The notes beneath the pieces are model-generated. The model saw nothing but the letters and a program-made list of their open reading frames with translations, was not told where the DNA came from and did not search any database. Shown here piece by piece: positions 12,113-23,763 of a stretch of 64,000 bases of DNA. The translations under genes were made by a program, and so were the position numbers. This DNA is from Aaosphaeria pasadenensis. Lineage: Eukaryota > Ascomycota > Dothideomycetes > Pleosporales. Position 1 is the first letter of the stretch, and each line of letters starts with the position of its first letter. The DNA is taken from positions 620,001 to 684,000 of the forward strand of contig JAKLMB010000009.1 of the NCBI GenBank assembly GCA_022813625.1, written 5' to 3'.

Positions 12113-13036
12113 ATGGCAAACCTCGACACCAACATCCGGACCGTCCTCTCCCACATCCTCCCCACCCTCACAACCCGCCTCTCCTCCCCCAACCCAAACA
12201 CCCCCGTAATCCTCGGCATAACCGGCCTCCAAGGCAGCGGCAAGTCGACCTGGGCCTCCCACATCGTCTCCATCCTCTCCTCACCCCCCTACAACCTCTC
12301 CACCATCACCATCTCCCTAGACGACCTGTACAAGACGCATGCCGACCTCGTCGCGCGGCGCGATGCGGATCCCTCCAATGCTTTGTATCGGACGCGGGGG
12401 CAGCCGGGGACGCATGAAGAGGAGCTTGCGAGGAGGTTTTTCGGGGAGCTGAGGGCGTGGGATGGGGAGGGGGAGTTGAGGGTACCGAGGTTCGATAAGA
12501 GTTGTTTTGGAGGCGAGGGGGATCGCGCGCCAAGGGAGGAGTGGGAGGTCGTGGAGAGGAAGCCGGATGTTGTGGTTTTTGAGGGGTGGTGTGTGGGGTT
12601 TCAGGCGATTGGGGAGGGGGAGATTGTGGAGAAGAGGGAGAGGGCGGAGAGGGAGAAGGGGAGTAGGGAGGAGGAGTTGTCGATTACGACGTTGGCGGAT
12701 CATGGGGTGAAGCATTTGAAGGAGGTTGATGAGGGGTTGAGGAGGTATAATAAGGCGTTTATGGGACCGGAACATTTTGATTTCTTGGTGCATATCGATA
12801 CGGACGATTTGAGGAATGTGTATAGGTGGAGGTTGCAGCAGGAGCATGCGATGATTGAGAAGAAGGGGTCCGGAATGAAGGATGAGGCGGTCGTCGCGTT
12901 CGTGAGGGGATACATGCCTGGTTATGAGCTGTATCTGGATGGGTTGAGGAAAGGGTTCTTTAAGCCGGGTAGCGGAAGGCAGGTTAGAGTCGTGTTGGAC
13001 CGAGAAAGGAACGTCGAGAAAGTGGAAATCATCTGA
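12113..13036 (+). CDS. TDA10: D-glycerate 3-kinase (GLYK/Tda10 family)
   Basis: A single exon of 307 residues from the ATG at 12113; an in-frame GTG 30 bases upstream is not needed. The Walker A loop GLQGSGKSTWA is at residues 38-48. It is followed by ITISLDDLYKTHADL and ALYRTRGQPGTHE, the conserved DD-Y and RG-PGTHD blocks of the GLYK/phosphoribulokinase-like P-loop kinases. The Walker-B-like FEGWCVGF and the FLVHIDTDDLRNVYRWRLQQEH block follow. The enzyme phosphorylates D-glycerate to 3-phosphoglycerate with ATP, rejoining glycolysis. Yeast Tda10 is the closest named relative. Base use is odd: the first 200 bases are strongly C-rich on the coding strand and the remainder is strongly G-rich (see findings). 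A link with the preceding catabolic genes is possible but unproven. Confidence 0.9.
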   Translation: MANLDTNIRTVLSHILPTLTTRLSSPNPNTPVILGITGLQGSGKSTWASHIVSILSSPPYNLSTITISLDDLYKTHADLVARRDADPSNALYRTRGQPGTHEEELARRFFGELRAWDGEGELRVPRFDKSCFGGEGDRAPREEWEVVERKPDVVVFEGWCVGFQAIGEGEIVEKRERAEREKGSREEELSITTLADHGVKHLKEVDEGLRRYNKAFMGPEHFDFLVHIDTDDLRNVYRWRLQQEHAMIEKKGSGMKDEAVVAFVRGYMPGYELYLDGLRKGFFKPGSGRQVRVVLDRERNVEKVEII

Positions 13037-13581
13037 AAGAAGCCATATCCAAGCAGCACACATCCAGCTGTTGAAGGTCAGAGCAGATAGTATCAAATGT
13101 CTGCCTTATCGCGTAATTAGGATCGAAGCGTAAGCTAAACACGACACATCACGATCCAAAGCATAGAGTCAAACACATAAACATGTATGTATATCGTATT
13201 GTCATCAACGACCTCACAATCCTCTTTTCTGCGTCATGTCCATACTCTGCATACGCGTTCCAGACAACCCCTCTCGAGGGAACATAACAAAAAACAACCA
13301 AAAGGGGCAAACCCGCCTCCAAAGACCGGGATACTTAACGCCTAGCTATGCATGCATGCAGTTCAGTCCGTCTATCAAATGCTATGACCGTCCATCCGTT
13401 GTATTCCGCGACAAAAAAAAAGGGAAAGAAAAAGAGAGAAGGAAATGGAGAAGTGGAAGTTGTATTTAAACACCACCTTTGCTCTGGTGTATAAGGAAAT
13501 GCACTCGAAGACTCAAATAGAGTCTTTCTGAGTAGGGTGAGAGGACGGATAAGGAGTGAGCCGCCGACGATAACGAAGATA
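13037..13581. other. convergent intergenic region between glycerate kinase and sepH
   Basis: The region lies between two 3' ends. An A-rich run near 13410-13445 and AT-rich blocks fit polyadenylation regions. No coding exon was seen. Confidence 0.5.
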
Positions 13582-16500
13582 CTACTCCTCATTGACTCGA
13601 CTCCCCCTCCGTCTAGGCATGCCCATCTCGCCGCCTGATGTTTCTCTCCGGCGTCGGGCGATCTGCAAGCGTGGTAGAGGTGTCGAGCTTGATGCTTCGC
13701 TGCGGCCAGAACCGAGACCAGGGGTTTGATTCTCGTCGGCTTGTCCAAGCGACAGACCTACGCCGCTTTCTCGGTCTCTTCTCCTACTGGCGACTTCGCT
13801 GAGCCGTCCCTGCCTCGCTTTAGGAAGTCTGCTCTTCCCTGGTGCATTCAGTTCGGAGGATGAAGACGATGGCCGGCTTGACTCCATACGTGAAAGGCTC
13901 GAGGTATCGCGACTTGGTGGTCTAGAGCTACCCAGGCGTGATACACCGCTCATTACAGATGGAGATCCTGTGGGTGTGCCTAGAGCACCAAATGCGGTGG
14001 ATGATCGAATAAGTGGTGCCGGCTTCGCGGGCTCTTCTTGAAGATCCCAAATGCCAGCTGTGGATTGGCTGCGACTAAGCCGCTCTCGCTCACGAAGTGA
14101 AAGCGAAGAAGGTGTTGATGATGGCATCAGCGGCATGGCGAATGTCGACTTGAGGCTTGTGGGTGTAGGTGGTGTCATGCCAGACACGATCGTTGAGCCG
14201 TTGCTTGACCCTGAGCCTGCACGTACTCCGGCGCTGGAAGTAGGTCGTCGGAAGCCGGAAGCTCGTGATGTTGATCGTTTGCCAACTTCATCGCATGCAC
14301 GGACAAGCTCCTCCGCCATCTGTCGAACCAGGATGGCGGGATCGTGGTTTGAGAGATGGAAGATGGGTTCATAGACGCCATAAGATTTGATCAGTGTGCA
14401 GCCCTCCTCAGTAGCATCGCATATCGTTCTCAAAATTCGCAACAGATTGAGGCGCGTGACGGCATCTTTATGGCCCAACTTCTGGGCAGTTCGCGTAAAG
14501 ATTTCGCGGCAGGCGAGCGATTCGGCGATGGGTGGAGAAAGGCGAACAAGCTTTTGAAGGGGTTCAAGCATGTTCTCGAAGGTGGATTGAGATAGCTCAG
14601 GAGAGGTGTACGAGGCTATGATCGATGTACTGAAGTTAGAAGAAAGTAGATACTGCTCCACGCGAGCAGTTTCTTCCTGAAGCCTAATACAAGTCAGTAA
14701 AGCATGTCCAGAACTTTTGATATCTTTAACCTACCAAACGAAAATAGCATCCAATGCCGGCACCTGCCAGTTCCGATCGGCAAGCATGCTGATGTAGAAA
14801 AGTAGACCCTTGCCATCCCACAGCATCTTGCGGGCAACTTTACCGCTATGTGCCAACTCGCAAAGAATAGGGAGCGCGAACTCTTTGAGAGGGCCGCCCT
14901 TTGCAACGATGTCCTTCAAGATGGGGATGATGTCGGACAATGCAGCTTCTTCTTGGCGAGACTTGTTGTGTCGGCACAAATTGTACATTGTGTTGAGAAT
15001 CTGGTTCGAAATCTCGCGGTAAAGTGGTTGATCCTTGGATGACTTGAGAAGCTCTACAAGAAGATCGATGGCGTTTGAATTCTGTAGTGCTTCATGGGTA
15101 GATGACAACATTGAAAGGTTCTTGATGAACTTCAGCATTGTGACCATGTGCGCTGGTGCCATCTTTCGAAGATCCTTGAGGACACCTATAACCTGTTAGT
15201 ATTCTACTCATCACGAAGAAGCCTCCAAGAAAGGATGATCATGACGCGTCCTGGACTGAAAACATGATAAGGGTTCAATTGACTTACGTTTGAGAATCAT
15301 TCGATCCGCCACGAGATCCTTGACATGGCTTTCAGCTTGCGAAAAGATGAGGAAGATGTTCACAATCCTCCCCTCAATCAGATCAGCCAGTTCGCCCTCC
15401 TCGTCCACGACTCGATTCAAAACCAACGACAAGGGGTACAGAACCGAGCTTCGTGAAAATATTCGGCAGAAATCGTTCTTGGGTGTTGGACCCTGTAACT
15501 CGAAGACACTCCACACGCCATTCACGCCGATAAGCACGAGATCTCGTTCGGTATCGATATCTTCCTCGAGGAACTCTACCAGCACATTGATTCCACCGCA
15601 GCCGATGAACATCTGTAAAGTGAGAGTGCTGGTCTGATACATCTGTCGCACGAACGCTGCAGCCTCTTTGCGAATCTCTGAAGGATACTTCTTGTAGGCG
15701 TATGTCGAGATGATGGGAATGCCACCCAAGAAGCTCAGGCTCTCCTGCGATTCAGCATCTTCTAAGATGATCATATTGATAATCTTCAATAGTCGCAGTA
15801 CCACCTCGTTTGGCGGCATCGTCTGGAGAATCTCAAGTATAGGGAGAAGGCCATGAGAGCGTAGCACAATGGACTTCTTGTCAGGTGACTCGTACAGAAC
15901 CTGTATGAGCTGATCCGTTATATCGAGGAGAACATCGTCGGGCTGGCTGGTCTTGAGACAGCCGACAAGGCTTTCTGTTTGCTTGGCCAGGCGATCATCT
16001 CGGTCACGTGCGACATTGTTTTCAAGATTGATGTTTTCGATGCCCTCTTCCAGATTGGCGAATGGATCGATCTCATCTTCATCAGGTAATATGAAAGACG
16101 AGGACATCTTGGAAGGAACGAGAGCCATGCTGCTATAGTCAGAGCCACTATCGCTTTCGGCGCGGGCGGGCCGTCTGATATCTCCCTGAACATCAGAAAA
16201 GTCATCCTGCTCGTCACCTTCGGCATACTTCTGAATCTCGATTTCCGATTGCGACCGCTGCATTTTCCGAGTCGACGTAGACGAGACCGAACGTTGGCGA
16301 ACGTTGCCATTCGATTTGGTGTCGCGGGTAGACTTCGGCACAGATTTGAGATCGCTTGGGTGGAACAAACGAGGTGAGAAAGATTCTGCGGGTGAACTGT
16401 TGTTCGCTTTGGCCATCTGCGGTATGACGGACTGTGGTTGGTGGCCTTGCATGGCTCTTACACGCTTCTCGAATGCCCCATCGTCTGTGGGCATGAGATC

Positions 16501-18270
16501 GGAGTAATCTTCAACCGAATCTTCGCGGAAAAGAGTGGAAGGCCTTGCAAGGGCTGCTACCTTCGTCTTGGGGAGCTGTGTGGCCTTTGGAACTCCACGA
16601 AGAAAAGCTGTCTTGGGTCCGTCGTGTCGTTCCTCGGGTTGCATCACGCCGGATGCTGACCGTGAAGTAGAGGGCTTCACTCTTGTTGATGAGTACTTCA
16701 CTGTCTCAGGTTCCTCGAATGTGCTAGAATTTCTTCTTTGGAGATAATGACGCCAATCCAATGGACTCTTAACTGTAGCTTCACCGTCCAAGGTAGATGA
16801 TTCTTCTGTAACAGCTTCAAAGCTTGCAAAGGCCTTCAACTTGTCGCTGGAGAACAAGCCCGCAAAGTTGTCCTGGGGCCTCAAATGTGGTAAATGAAGC
16901 GCCGTTGGTGATATGCTTTCTGCAAAATCATCATCCCAGTTATCACTCACATCCATCTCAGGTGATCGGAAGGATTCAGCAGTTGGCCTTGGCTTTGGTA
17001 TGTGCACATTCATATTCAGCGAAGGTTTGCGAGTGGAGCCATTCGATTTTGACGACGGTGGTGATTTCTTGGCTGCGGGAGTCGAGCGGGCGCTTCGCCG
17101 TAATGAGCCGGGAGATTTCAGTGCCTCATTCCATTCCTGAACTGATTTAACAGCTTCTGTATATTCGGTCGGTTTCGTTGGGATGGCGGGGACAGTGCGT
17201 TTTGCGCTTCGAATCCAGGGATGCTTGAGCAATCGTTTGGCTGATATACGTAGGGTTGGATTCTTCTGGAAACACTCCATGAGGAAGTCCCGTAGAAGCT
17301 ATGGACGGTAAGTTGAGGAGCAATCGGCAAAGAAGACATAATACTCACGGAAGAGGCACTACCTGGAATAGGTGGGTGCTCATCATTCACGATCCTGAAC
17401 AAGGCCTGCATAGGCTGTAGCTTATGATAGGGTGGTTTGCCTTCAATCAGCTCGATGACAGTACATCCCAAGCTCCATATATCAGACGACGTTGCAGCAC
17501 CAGAGAGCTCAATAACTTCGGGCGCCATCCAGTAGGGAGTTCCTACTACACTTGCTTGATCAAGACCAGAAGCTTTTGTAGCCACACCGAAATCCGCCAG
17601 TTTTACCAATCCCTCCTTGGTAGTGAGGATATTGGCGCCCTTGATGTCTCGATGAATAACACCCTGTTCGTGGAGATATAATAGCCCATGCAGGACCTGT
17701 GACATGTATAGCGCGACGAGATTTTCCGGGAACTTGCCGAAGTTCTTGCAGATGCTGTGCAACGAGCCGTTTTCGCAGTACCTGCGCGTGTCAATAACCC
17801 TAGTAGCAACATGAAACAAACAAAATTAGAACCTACTCTAGAACGATGTAGAGGGAATCGGGTGTCTTAACGAATCCCTGGTACTTGACAATGTTGGCAT
17901 GGTTGAGGTTTTTCAGCAGGTCGATTTCGAGCATGATCGTCTTGAGCTCGGCACCCCCCAGATTCTCCAGTCGAACCTGCTTGACTGCCACTGTTTCTCC
18001 TGTATTCCAATTGAGCGCTCGATATACACTGCCAAACGCGCCCTTTCCCAGGCAATCCCCCAGCTGGTAATCGCTAAGACCGGGCACATCTTGTGCAGCA
18101 CGCTGTGCGGACCCTTTCCGGCTCGGAGGTCTGTCCTCCCGACTCGAGGTGCGGTGGTTTGACGAGGCAGAGCCTCTCTTGACATGGCCGGGGGTGTTCG
18201 ACGCTGATCCAGAAGGTGTTGGTTGTGAGCGCGAATGCGAATGTGATGCCTTTGGCGGGTAGGACACCAT
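13582..18270 (-). CDS. sepH: septation initiation network protein kinase SepH (Cdc7 of fission yeast, Cdc15 of budding yeast)
   Basis: Exons, minus strand: 18270-17837, 17781-17349, 17298-15288, 15185-14735 and 14683-13582, giving 1,476 residues; all phases agree. A basic, Ser-rich leader of about 65 residues precedes a Ste-type kinase domain at about 68-318. Its glycine loop is GKGAFGSVYR, the ATP lysine is in VAVKQ (K97), the catalytic loop HRDIKGANI has D190, and the metal site is DFG 208-210. The activation end is VVGTPYWMAPEV. A long Ser-rich linker follows, then ARM/HEAT-like helical repeats from about residue 540 to 1,000 (for example SHGLLPILEILQTMPPNE and ILKRVLKDLRKM). A disordered basic Ser/Pro tail completes the protein. 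SepH acts at spindle pole bodies in the SIN cascade and is required for septum formation and conidiation. Length and domain order match the family. Confidence 0.95.
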
Positions 18271-19642
18271 TGTGGCCTCCTCCTCTGGCCCGGAGGCAGC
18301 TGGCTAGGAAGATCCTCTTCCCTGTGTGTGTCCAAGCTGAGGATCCTATGAGTTCTGCACCTCTGTGGGGCGAACCGTCTGCTCAACAGGCTCCTCGTTG
18401 GGGCGCATAGCCAGCTGAACGCAATAGAAGGGATGCAGAGCTCGTCAATGGCAGTGAGGTGCTATTTGTTTGTATTTTGTAGACGGCGGCGGTCGAGCCA
18501 GGGAGAACTGGGCAGCTTGCGGGGTCGGTTTCGTGTCCTGGCCTGTATTATGGGCCGTTAACACTTGGGATCCTGGTTGCGAGACGGACGTCGGGGGGCC
18601 TCTAAATTGTACTGCCGCACTTTTGCGACACCAGCGGGACAAGGACGCGTCGCCTTCGAGATGGGCCCTTTTGGACTAATCATGCGGGGTACGGGTCAGG
18701 GCGCACGATTGCGAAGAAGAGAGCGAAGGCGAAGAGGAGGGAAATCTGCGAGGAGGGTGTTGTGGGCGAGGATGTCAAGTGCAGATGAAGTTGTGTTGTC
18801 TCCCTTCGAGATTGTCGGTGTCGGGCGTGCATGCGCCAAAACCGCCAGACCGTTTTCTTGGCCCTAGCCTAGTCGGTCAATGTAGCGCCGCAGATGCAGG
18901 ATCCCATTTTCAATATATTGTTGGAGGGAATTGGGTTTACTGGTTTTGAGTCGCTATGCAGGGGAACATTTCACATTGAACTGAAGGGATGCCACTATCA
19001 AAAGTTTTGTTGACAAAGAGTGTTTTGTCTTGTCCCTTGTTGGCCCAAACCATAGCAACCAGCGAGGGTACTATGACTATGGCTCACGTTGTCACGTGCA
19101 GTCCATCACCTGCATATTGCACACCGCTGTCGAGGTTGAATTCATCCTCCCAACTTCCATGCACATTATTCAAGACAAAAACTAAAAGACCGGGGTTCAG
19201 GAAGAAAAGAGAAAAATGCTGAACGTCATAGTAACATTCGGAATTCCAAGACATCCTATACCAATCATCGGCCAAAGAATTGAGACTCAGGAATGCTGGG
19301 GAAATTCAATGTGGGGAAAATCTTCCCAATCAGGAAATTAATCACAAGTGCCCATCTCATAGCTACCAGCTATAAATGCCTAGGTACTTGCAATAGGTAG
19401 AAATCAATTTCCGGACTACCGTTGCATTACTTGATCATTCGCTGAATGCACAAGGAGTACCTTAGGTCAGTTAGTTCCTTACAAAACCCTCCAAACGTCA
19501 TTGCATAATAGTACATCAACATTGACCGTCTGATCATAAAGGAGTGTTATTTTTTTACTGTACAAAAACTCGTCCGTAGAGGACTCAACTTCTGAGGCCG
19601 TTGCAGACTCCAACCCCTCAACGTGCCATCCGGATTTCTACC
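18271..19642. other. intergenic, upstream of sepH
   Basis: This is the promoter and long 5' leader region of sepH plus the 3' end of the receptor-like gene. A GC-rich purine block (GAAGAAGAGAGCGAAGGCGAAGAGG type) lies at about 18710-18745. A TATAAAT sequence at about 19371 lacks a gene to serve. No coding exon was recognised. Confidence 0.5.
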
Positions 19643-20903
19643 CTACTGGCCCATGGTCTCATGTATGACCGCGTCCGCACACACCATGCTCTCCTCATCC
19701 ATACTCCTCACCCGAACAAGCCCAAGACTATGCATGGAATGGTAGTCGTCGAGCTGTAGAGTCCTGCTCGGGCGCCTACCAATCGTCTCTGCGCTTTCCG
19801 ACCCCAACGATCTCGTGGACTTCTTACGCAGCACGCGAGGAGGCGGCTTGACGAGCGTTGCGGTGGAGGTCATGGAGTGCCACGATTCCTCCGTTGGGGC
19901 GAGTGTGGGGGATGAGCGAGTGAGGAAACGGGGGTTATTGTACTTTTGGAAGATGTGCCGGACGAGGGGCCGGAGTGTGGGCATGGTTGCTGCCATCAGG
20001 TACACGCCGGGCTCGATGATGGTCCAGCTGGTTGTAGATATGCTATAATATGTGATATCATTGAAAAGATCGACATTAAGGAAAGTGACAAATCGTAAAA
20101 CGGCCGTAATGATTCCGCTGATGAATGTTAGAACAGACAACGTTGGCAAAACGATCTGTGAATCGACTTACAGAGCCATCGTAAGGAATGTGATATAGAC
20201 TCCCACTTTGGTCGTCAAGCCAACTTGTAGCTTGCGTACAATCAGCAAAGGAAGCACGAGAACCAAGGTGTCCGCGGTGATGTTCGGCACACTGTAGTAC
20301 TGAAAGACGGCCATGACATCCATTGTGCACTTTGGCTCGACTTCTGGGTTCCAGAACGCTGGCAGTGGCCTGCAATTCGCAAGAGCGGAGATGAAACCAA
20401 AGAGAAAAGTCGTGACAACTAGGAAACCAGTGAAATAGATAACATAACGGGACCACTTGAAGGTGAAGAGACGGTGATAAAGTGCGAGGATGGCGAGCTT
20501 CGGGAAGAGTATCGATGAGACGTAAATGAATTCGTGTGCTTTGATGAGCTTAAGCATTGCTTGAATCGTAGATGGAGATAATGTGCTTGAGTGGTATCCT
20601 GCACCTCCTATGGTGATCTTGACTGCATAATTCCGGTCAGTCGATGAATCAAGACGCCAAAGGGAACCTTGATAACTTACGAATGCCCACTATGATGCCG
20701 CCAAAGCAAAACAAGTACCCAATGAGGATGAGTATGTAAGTGACCCTGCTACTCCTGTTTGCCTTTCCATTGAAATGCCACGAGAATATGAAGGCGATGA
20801 CAAAGAAGGTCTCCAAGATCGCAAAGCTGATGCACACATTGAGCAATGGTTGACTTGATCTTCCGACATGGCTTGCTTGAGTTCCTGTCGATGCCGAAAT
20901 CAT
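19643..20903 (-). CDS. seven-helix integral membrane protein, fungal rhodopsin-domain / Pth11-like
   Basis: Exons, minus strand: 20903-20681, 20622-20172 and 20117-19643, giving 382 residues. Seven hydrophobic helices can be traced, including FAILETFFVIAFIFSW, ILILIGYLFCFGGIIVGI, FPKLAILALYHRLF, FTGFLVVTTFLFGFISA, ADTLVLVLPLLIV, FLTMALGIITAVLRFV and EPGVYLMAATMPTLRPLV. The CRPLPAFW motif after helix 4 and the PTLRPL ending are hallmarks of the large fungal 'rhodopsin domain-containing' family related to the Pth11 receptor. No CFEM domain is present at the N-terminus. The cytosolic tail of about 100 residues is Ser/Arg-rich and could be phosphorylated. Pth11 itself senses surface cues in rice blast, but most members are uncharacterised. 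Plasma membrane; ligand unknown. Confidence 0.88.
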
Positions 20904-23763
20904 TGCGCAAATCTCCCCGACGAAAGAGCAAGCACGCCACTGAGCAACTGAATAAAATCCCCCTCCTCAAGTTTTGAATGTAAAGCCAGCCAGCAGCCAG
21001 CGAAGAGAAATCTGGAAGATACCACTTTGACTATATACGACGCCCCAGGTTCGCCGCTTGTTGTCTCATCCTCTGGGAAGCCTATTCGGGTTAAGAATCT
21101 TGTGTATCACTTGTGGCTCAGTTTGAAACTTAGGTCCAGAGGTAGGCCAGAACACTAGACTGGCTCGCACGAAGTCCGATGGGTGTTGGTGATCGTCCGA
21201 ACTGATGCACTCTCTCTGCCTAGTTTTTGGAAGAACAGGTGAACAGTGCGAAATGTGCAGGATAGAGCAACATGAATATTCTTTTGTCTTTTTACAAAAT
21301 GATGAAAAATAACTTTGCTCGACATCTTAGTTGGCATATGTGTCGCTTTTGCGTCGAGTATATCGTTTGCTGCGCATTTGCGCATTCGAGCAATAGAGCA
21401 TTCGTGGAGGTTTGCGAGGGACACCAACTGAGGCGTAAGGCTCGCTTCAGTGGGGGCTTTGCGACTGACCCTAGGCGGACGAGGACACAACTCCAGTATG
21501 ACCCCGGACCAACAAAAAGTCGCTGATGGTGTAAGAATCAGCCATTGAAGAACGTGATCAAACTCGGGCACCGCCGGATGCGCCTTTTCGGATGATGCAG
21601 TAGCCTACAGATTAATATATCTCAAGCTTGATCGGTAGAGCAACAGTCACTGGAGCGAATGCACATGTGCAATGTGAATGCACTATGACTCTGGTGCCTT
21701 CGCTGGAGCCAGCATTAAGCATTACACCCAATCTGCAAAATGATCCAACTCGACCACGTCGATATTGCGCAGATTCGGAATCGACCATGGTAAATGATAT
21801 CACAAAGTATGTATAGAATAAGCCAGACTTGACCAAAACTTGATACAAAGGTGTCCCTCTAGTAACTGCCATCTTGGCAACTAAGGTACTTCGTTGAAGG
21901 TGGCAATGTTAGGACAGTCATCCAATCGCCTTCGCGACTCCACAATGGCTGCTCATCTCATCCGGACAACTGCCGTAATAGTCCCTCATTCGTGAGTGGG
22001 AGTTCGATGTCCAGATTCTGTCGTACGACTCCTTGGGTCATGATTGGTGCTGTGCAGTCTGAGGGACCCGATCGTGAACATAATCACATTTACTGCTGAG
22101 TTGGGCGAGCCTTCCGCAGCCTCCCTCTATGGCTCCACCATTGGACTCCGTCGAGAATGTGATGGAGGAACGAATCGGAATCAATAGGAGAGGAAGAAGC
22201 GAATGGCCAAGGGCAATGAAGTCCGTGCCAGGACAGGGTGTCAGCCTTGAGACGAGGGCAAAAACAGAACACCTGCGGACGAAGCTGCGCACCGTACAGA
22301 CCTTACAGAAGAGGCAAAGGCCAGGAGTTGAGGAGAATAGTCTGTCAGGGACGTGATGTCTTATGCTGTATGGTCCCAGTGGCTACATGTTTCGAAACAA
22401 TAGTGGATACGCAGAATCGCATGTTCGCTTATAAACGGGCACCTTGGAGGTCGCCTCCCCCTGCAGCCTTTCCTCAGCCCGTTCCTGAGGTCCTGATGAC
22501 GGATCTGGCCTCTATTAGAATTCTTACAGGTACGCCAGTGTTCTGCTTATCTTCGATTTAGCATAATGCAACAGTTCTAGAAAGGAATGTAGGATTGTGT
22601 TTCCATTAATAGCTTAACCTTATGTGCATCCCTTATAGAGCCTACCAACATGTTATTCCCCTACTCCCTTGAAGCTCTTGGTCATTAAATAACAGGAATC
22701 AGTTGCTACTTTACATATTGTCATAAACTTAGCCTAGGCTTTGGATACAAAGGACATTTGTCTCCTCCCCTTGCGACATGCAGGTCGCTTTTCGCGCGTT
22801 TTTTACAGAACAAGGCTTTGTATTGGTAACAACCCCAATAGATCTCCATATCGCTTTACGGTATTTTAACTGCTCTCAAAGTAAGAAGAAACGTTTTCTC
22901 CTCATCTTGCACTCTATACCTTTGCCGTTGGGTCAATACCTTAATGATAGAAGTGGATTCGTCTCAACTTCCGCGGGATCTAATTTTCCGTTCGATAGTC
23001 TTACATAGCTCTCCCGTTCTTCGTCAAGTAATGGAAGCCATCGATGATTGGAGGAAGAGTGGTGCCATCAGACATAAAGTTCGGGTGCTCCTGTCAGTCT
23101 ATGCTTGGCAGTTTCAGGATGTTAACGTTCGTTAGCTTCTTGAGCTTAACGAAGAGATGTTTTGACAACAACAGGAGAATAGCTTCGAGCAGTATTCCAA
23201 TCTAGATTGACTCCCGTGGACGCTAACCTGGAAGATAAGTTGAGTAAGACGACTTGAGTAAGAGGCAACCGAAGAACCGGTATCTCCTGCTCACGATCGC
23301 ACGGCACATGATTCGAGGGCATAGACGAATCTCAATCCGCATGCCTTTCATAACACTTCAATCTTCTCGTTTACTGTCAAAGTGATTGTTTCAAGTTAGA
23401 AAGCAGGACGTCGAGCCAAAATGGGATGTTTTAAGCCCAATTGATCTGCTTGGCACCGACACTAGATCTCTACTCGAAACACCGAGAGAACGGCCAAAAC
23501 ATCCCCACTACCAGGCGAAGGGTTCCAGATGGACTTGGTTCCGAACTCCCGACCCGATGGTCGAGTATAATATATAGGCATTGGTGAGATGCACCATCGA
23601 AATCTAGATTCCAGGATTCAGTTCTCTTTACAGACTTTCGTTCTTTCTTTTCAACAATCTAATTCTCGACGCTCGTTGTCGCTACAGGTTTAGCACACGA
23701 CTTTGTTCTTTGCTCTACCTGTGTCCATTCGTTTAAAAATACAAAATTCCAATCGTTATCAAG
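20904..23763. other. long gene-free stretch (2.9 kb)
   Basis: Only short, unrelated open frames occur on both strands, with no exon chain that keeps a protein pattern. The right 200 bases are the promoter and leader of the DUF1996 gene. The rest looks like ordinary, moderately AT-rich intergenic DNA. I recognise no transposon or RNA gene in it. Confidence 0.5.
23564..23577 (+). promoter_or_regulatory. TATA-like element of the DUF1996 gene
   Basis: GTATAATATATAGG lies about 190 bases upstream of the ATG at 23764, followed by a pyrimidine-rich leader (TTCGTTCTTTCTTTTC). A strong TATA fits a highly expressed secreted protein. Start site not mapped. Confidence 0.45.

Noticed and set aside
12317..13096. 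259-codon minus-strand frame rich in Pro, Leu and Arg
   Set aside because: Antisense shadow of the G-rich half of the glycerate kinase gene.
18565..18867. 100-codon plus-strand frame upstream of sepH
   Set aside because: Arg/Gly-rich translation of GC-rich leader DNA; no support for coding.
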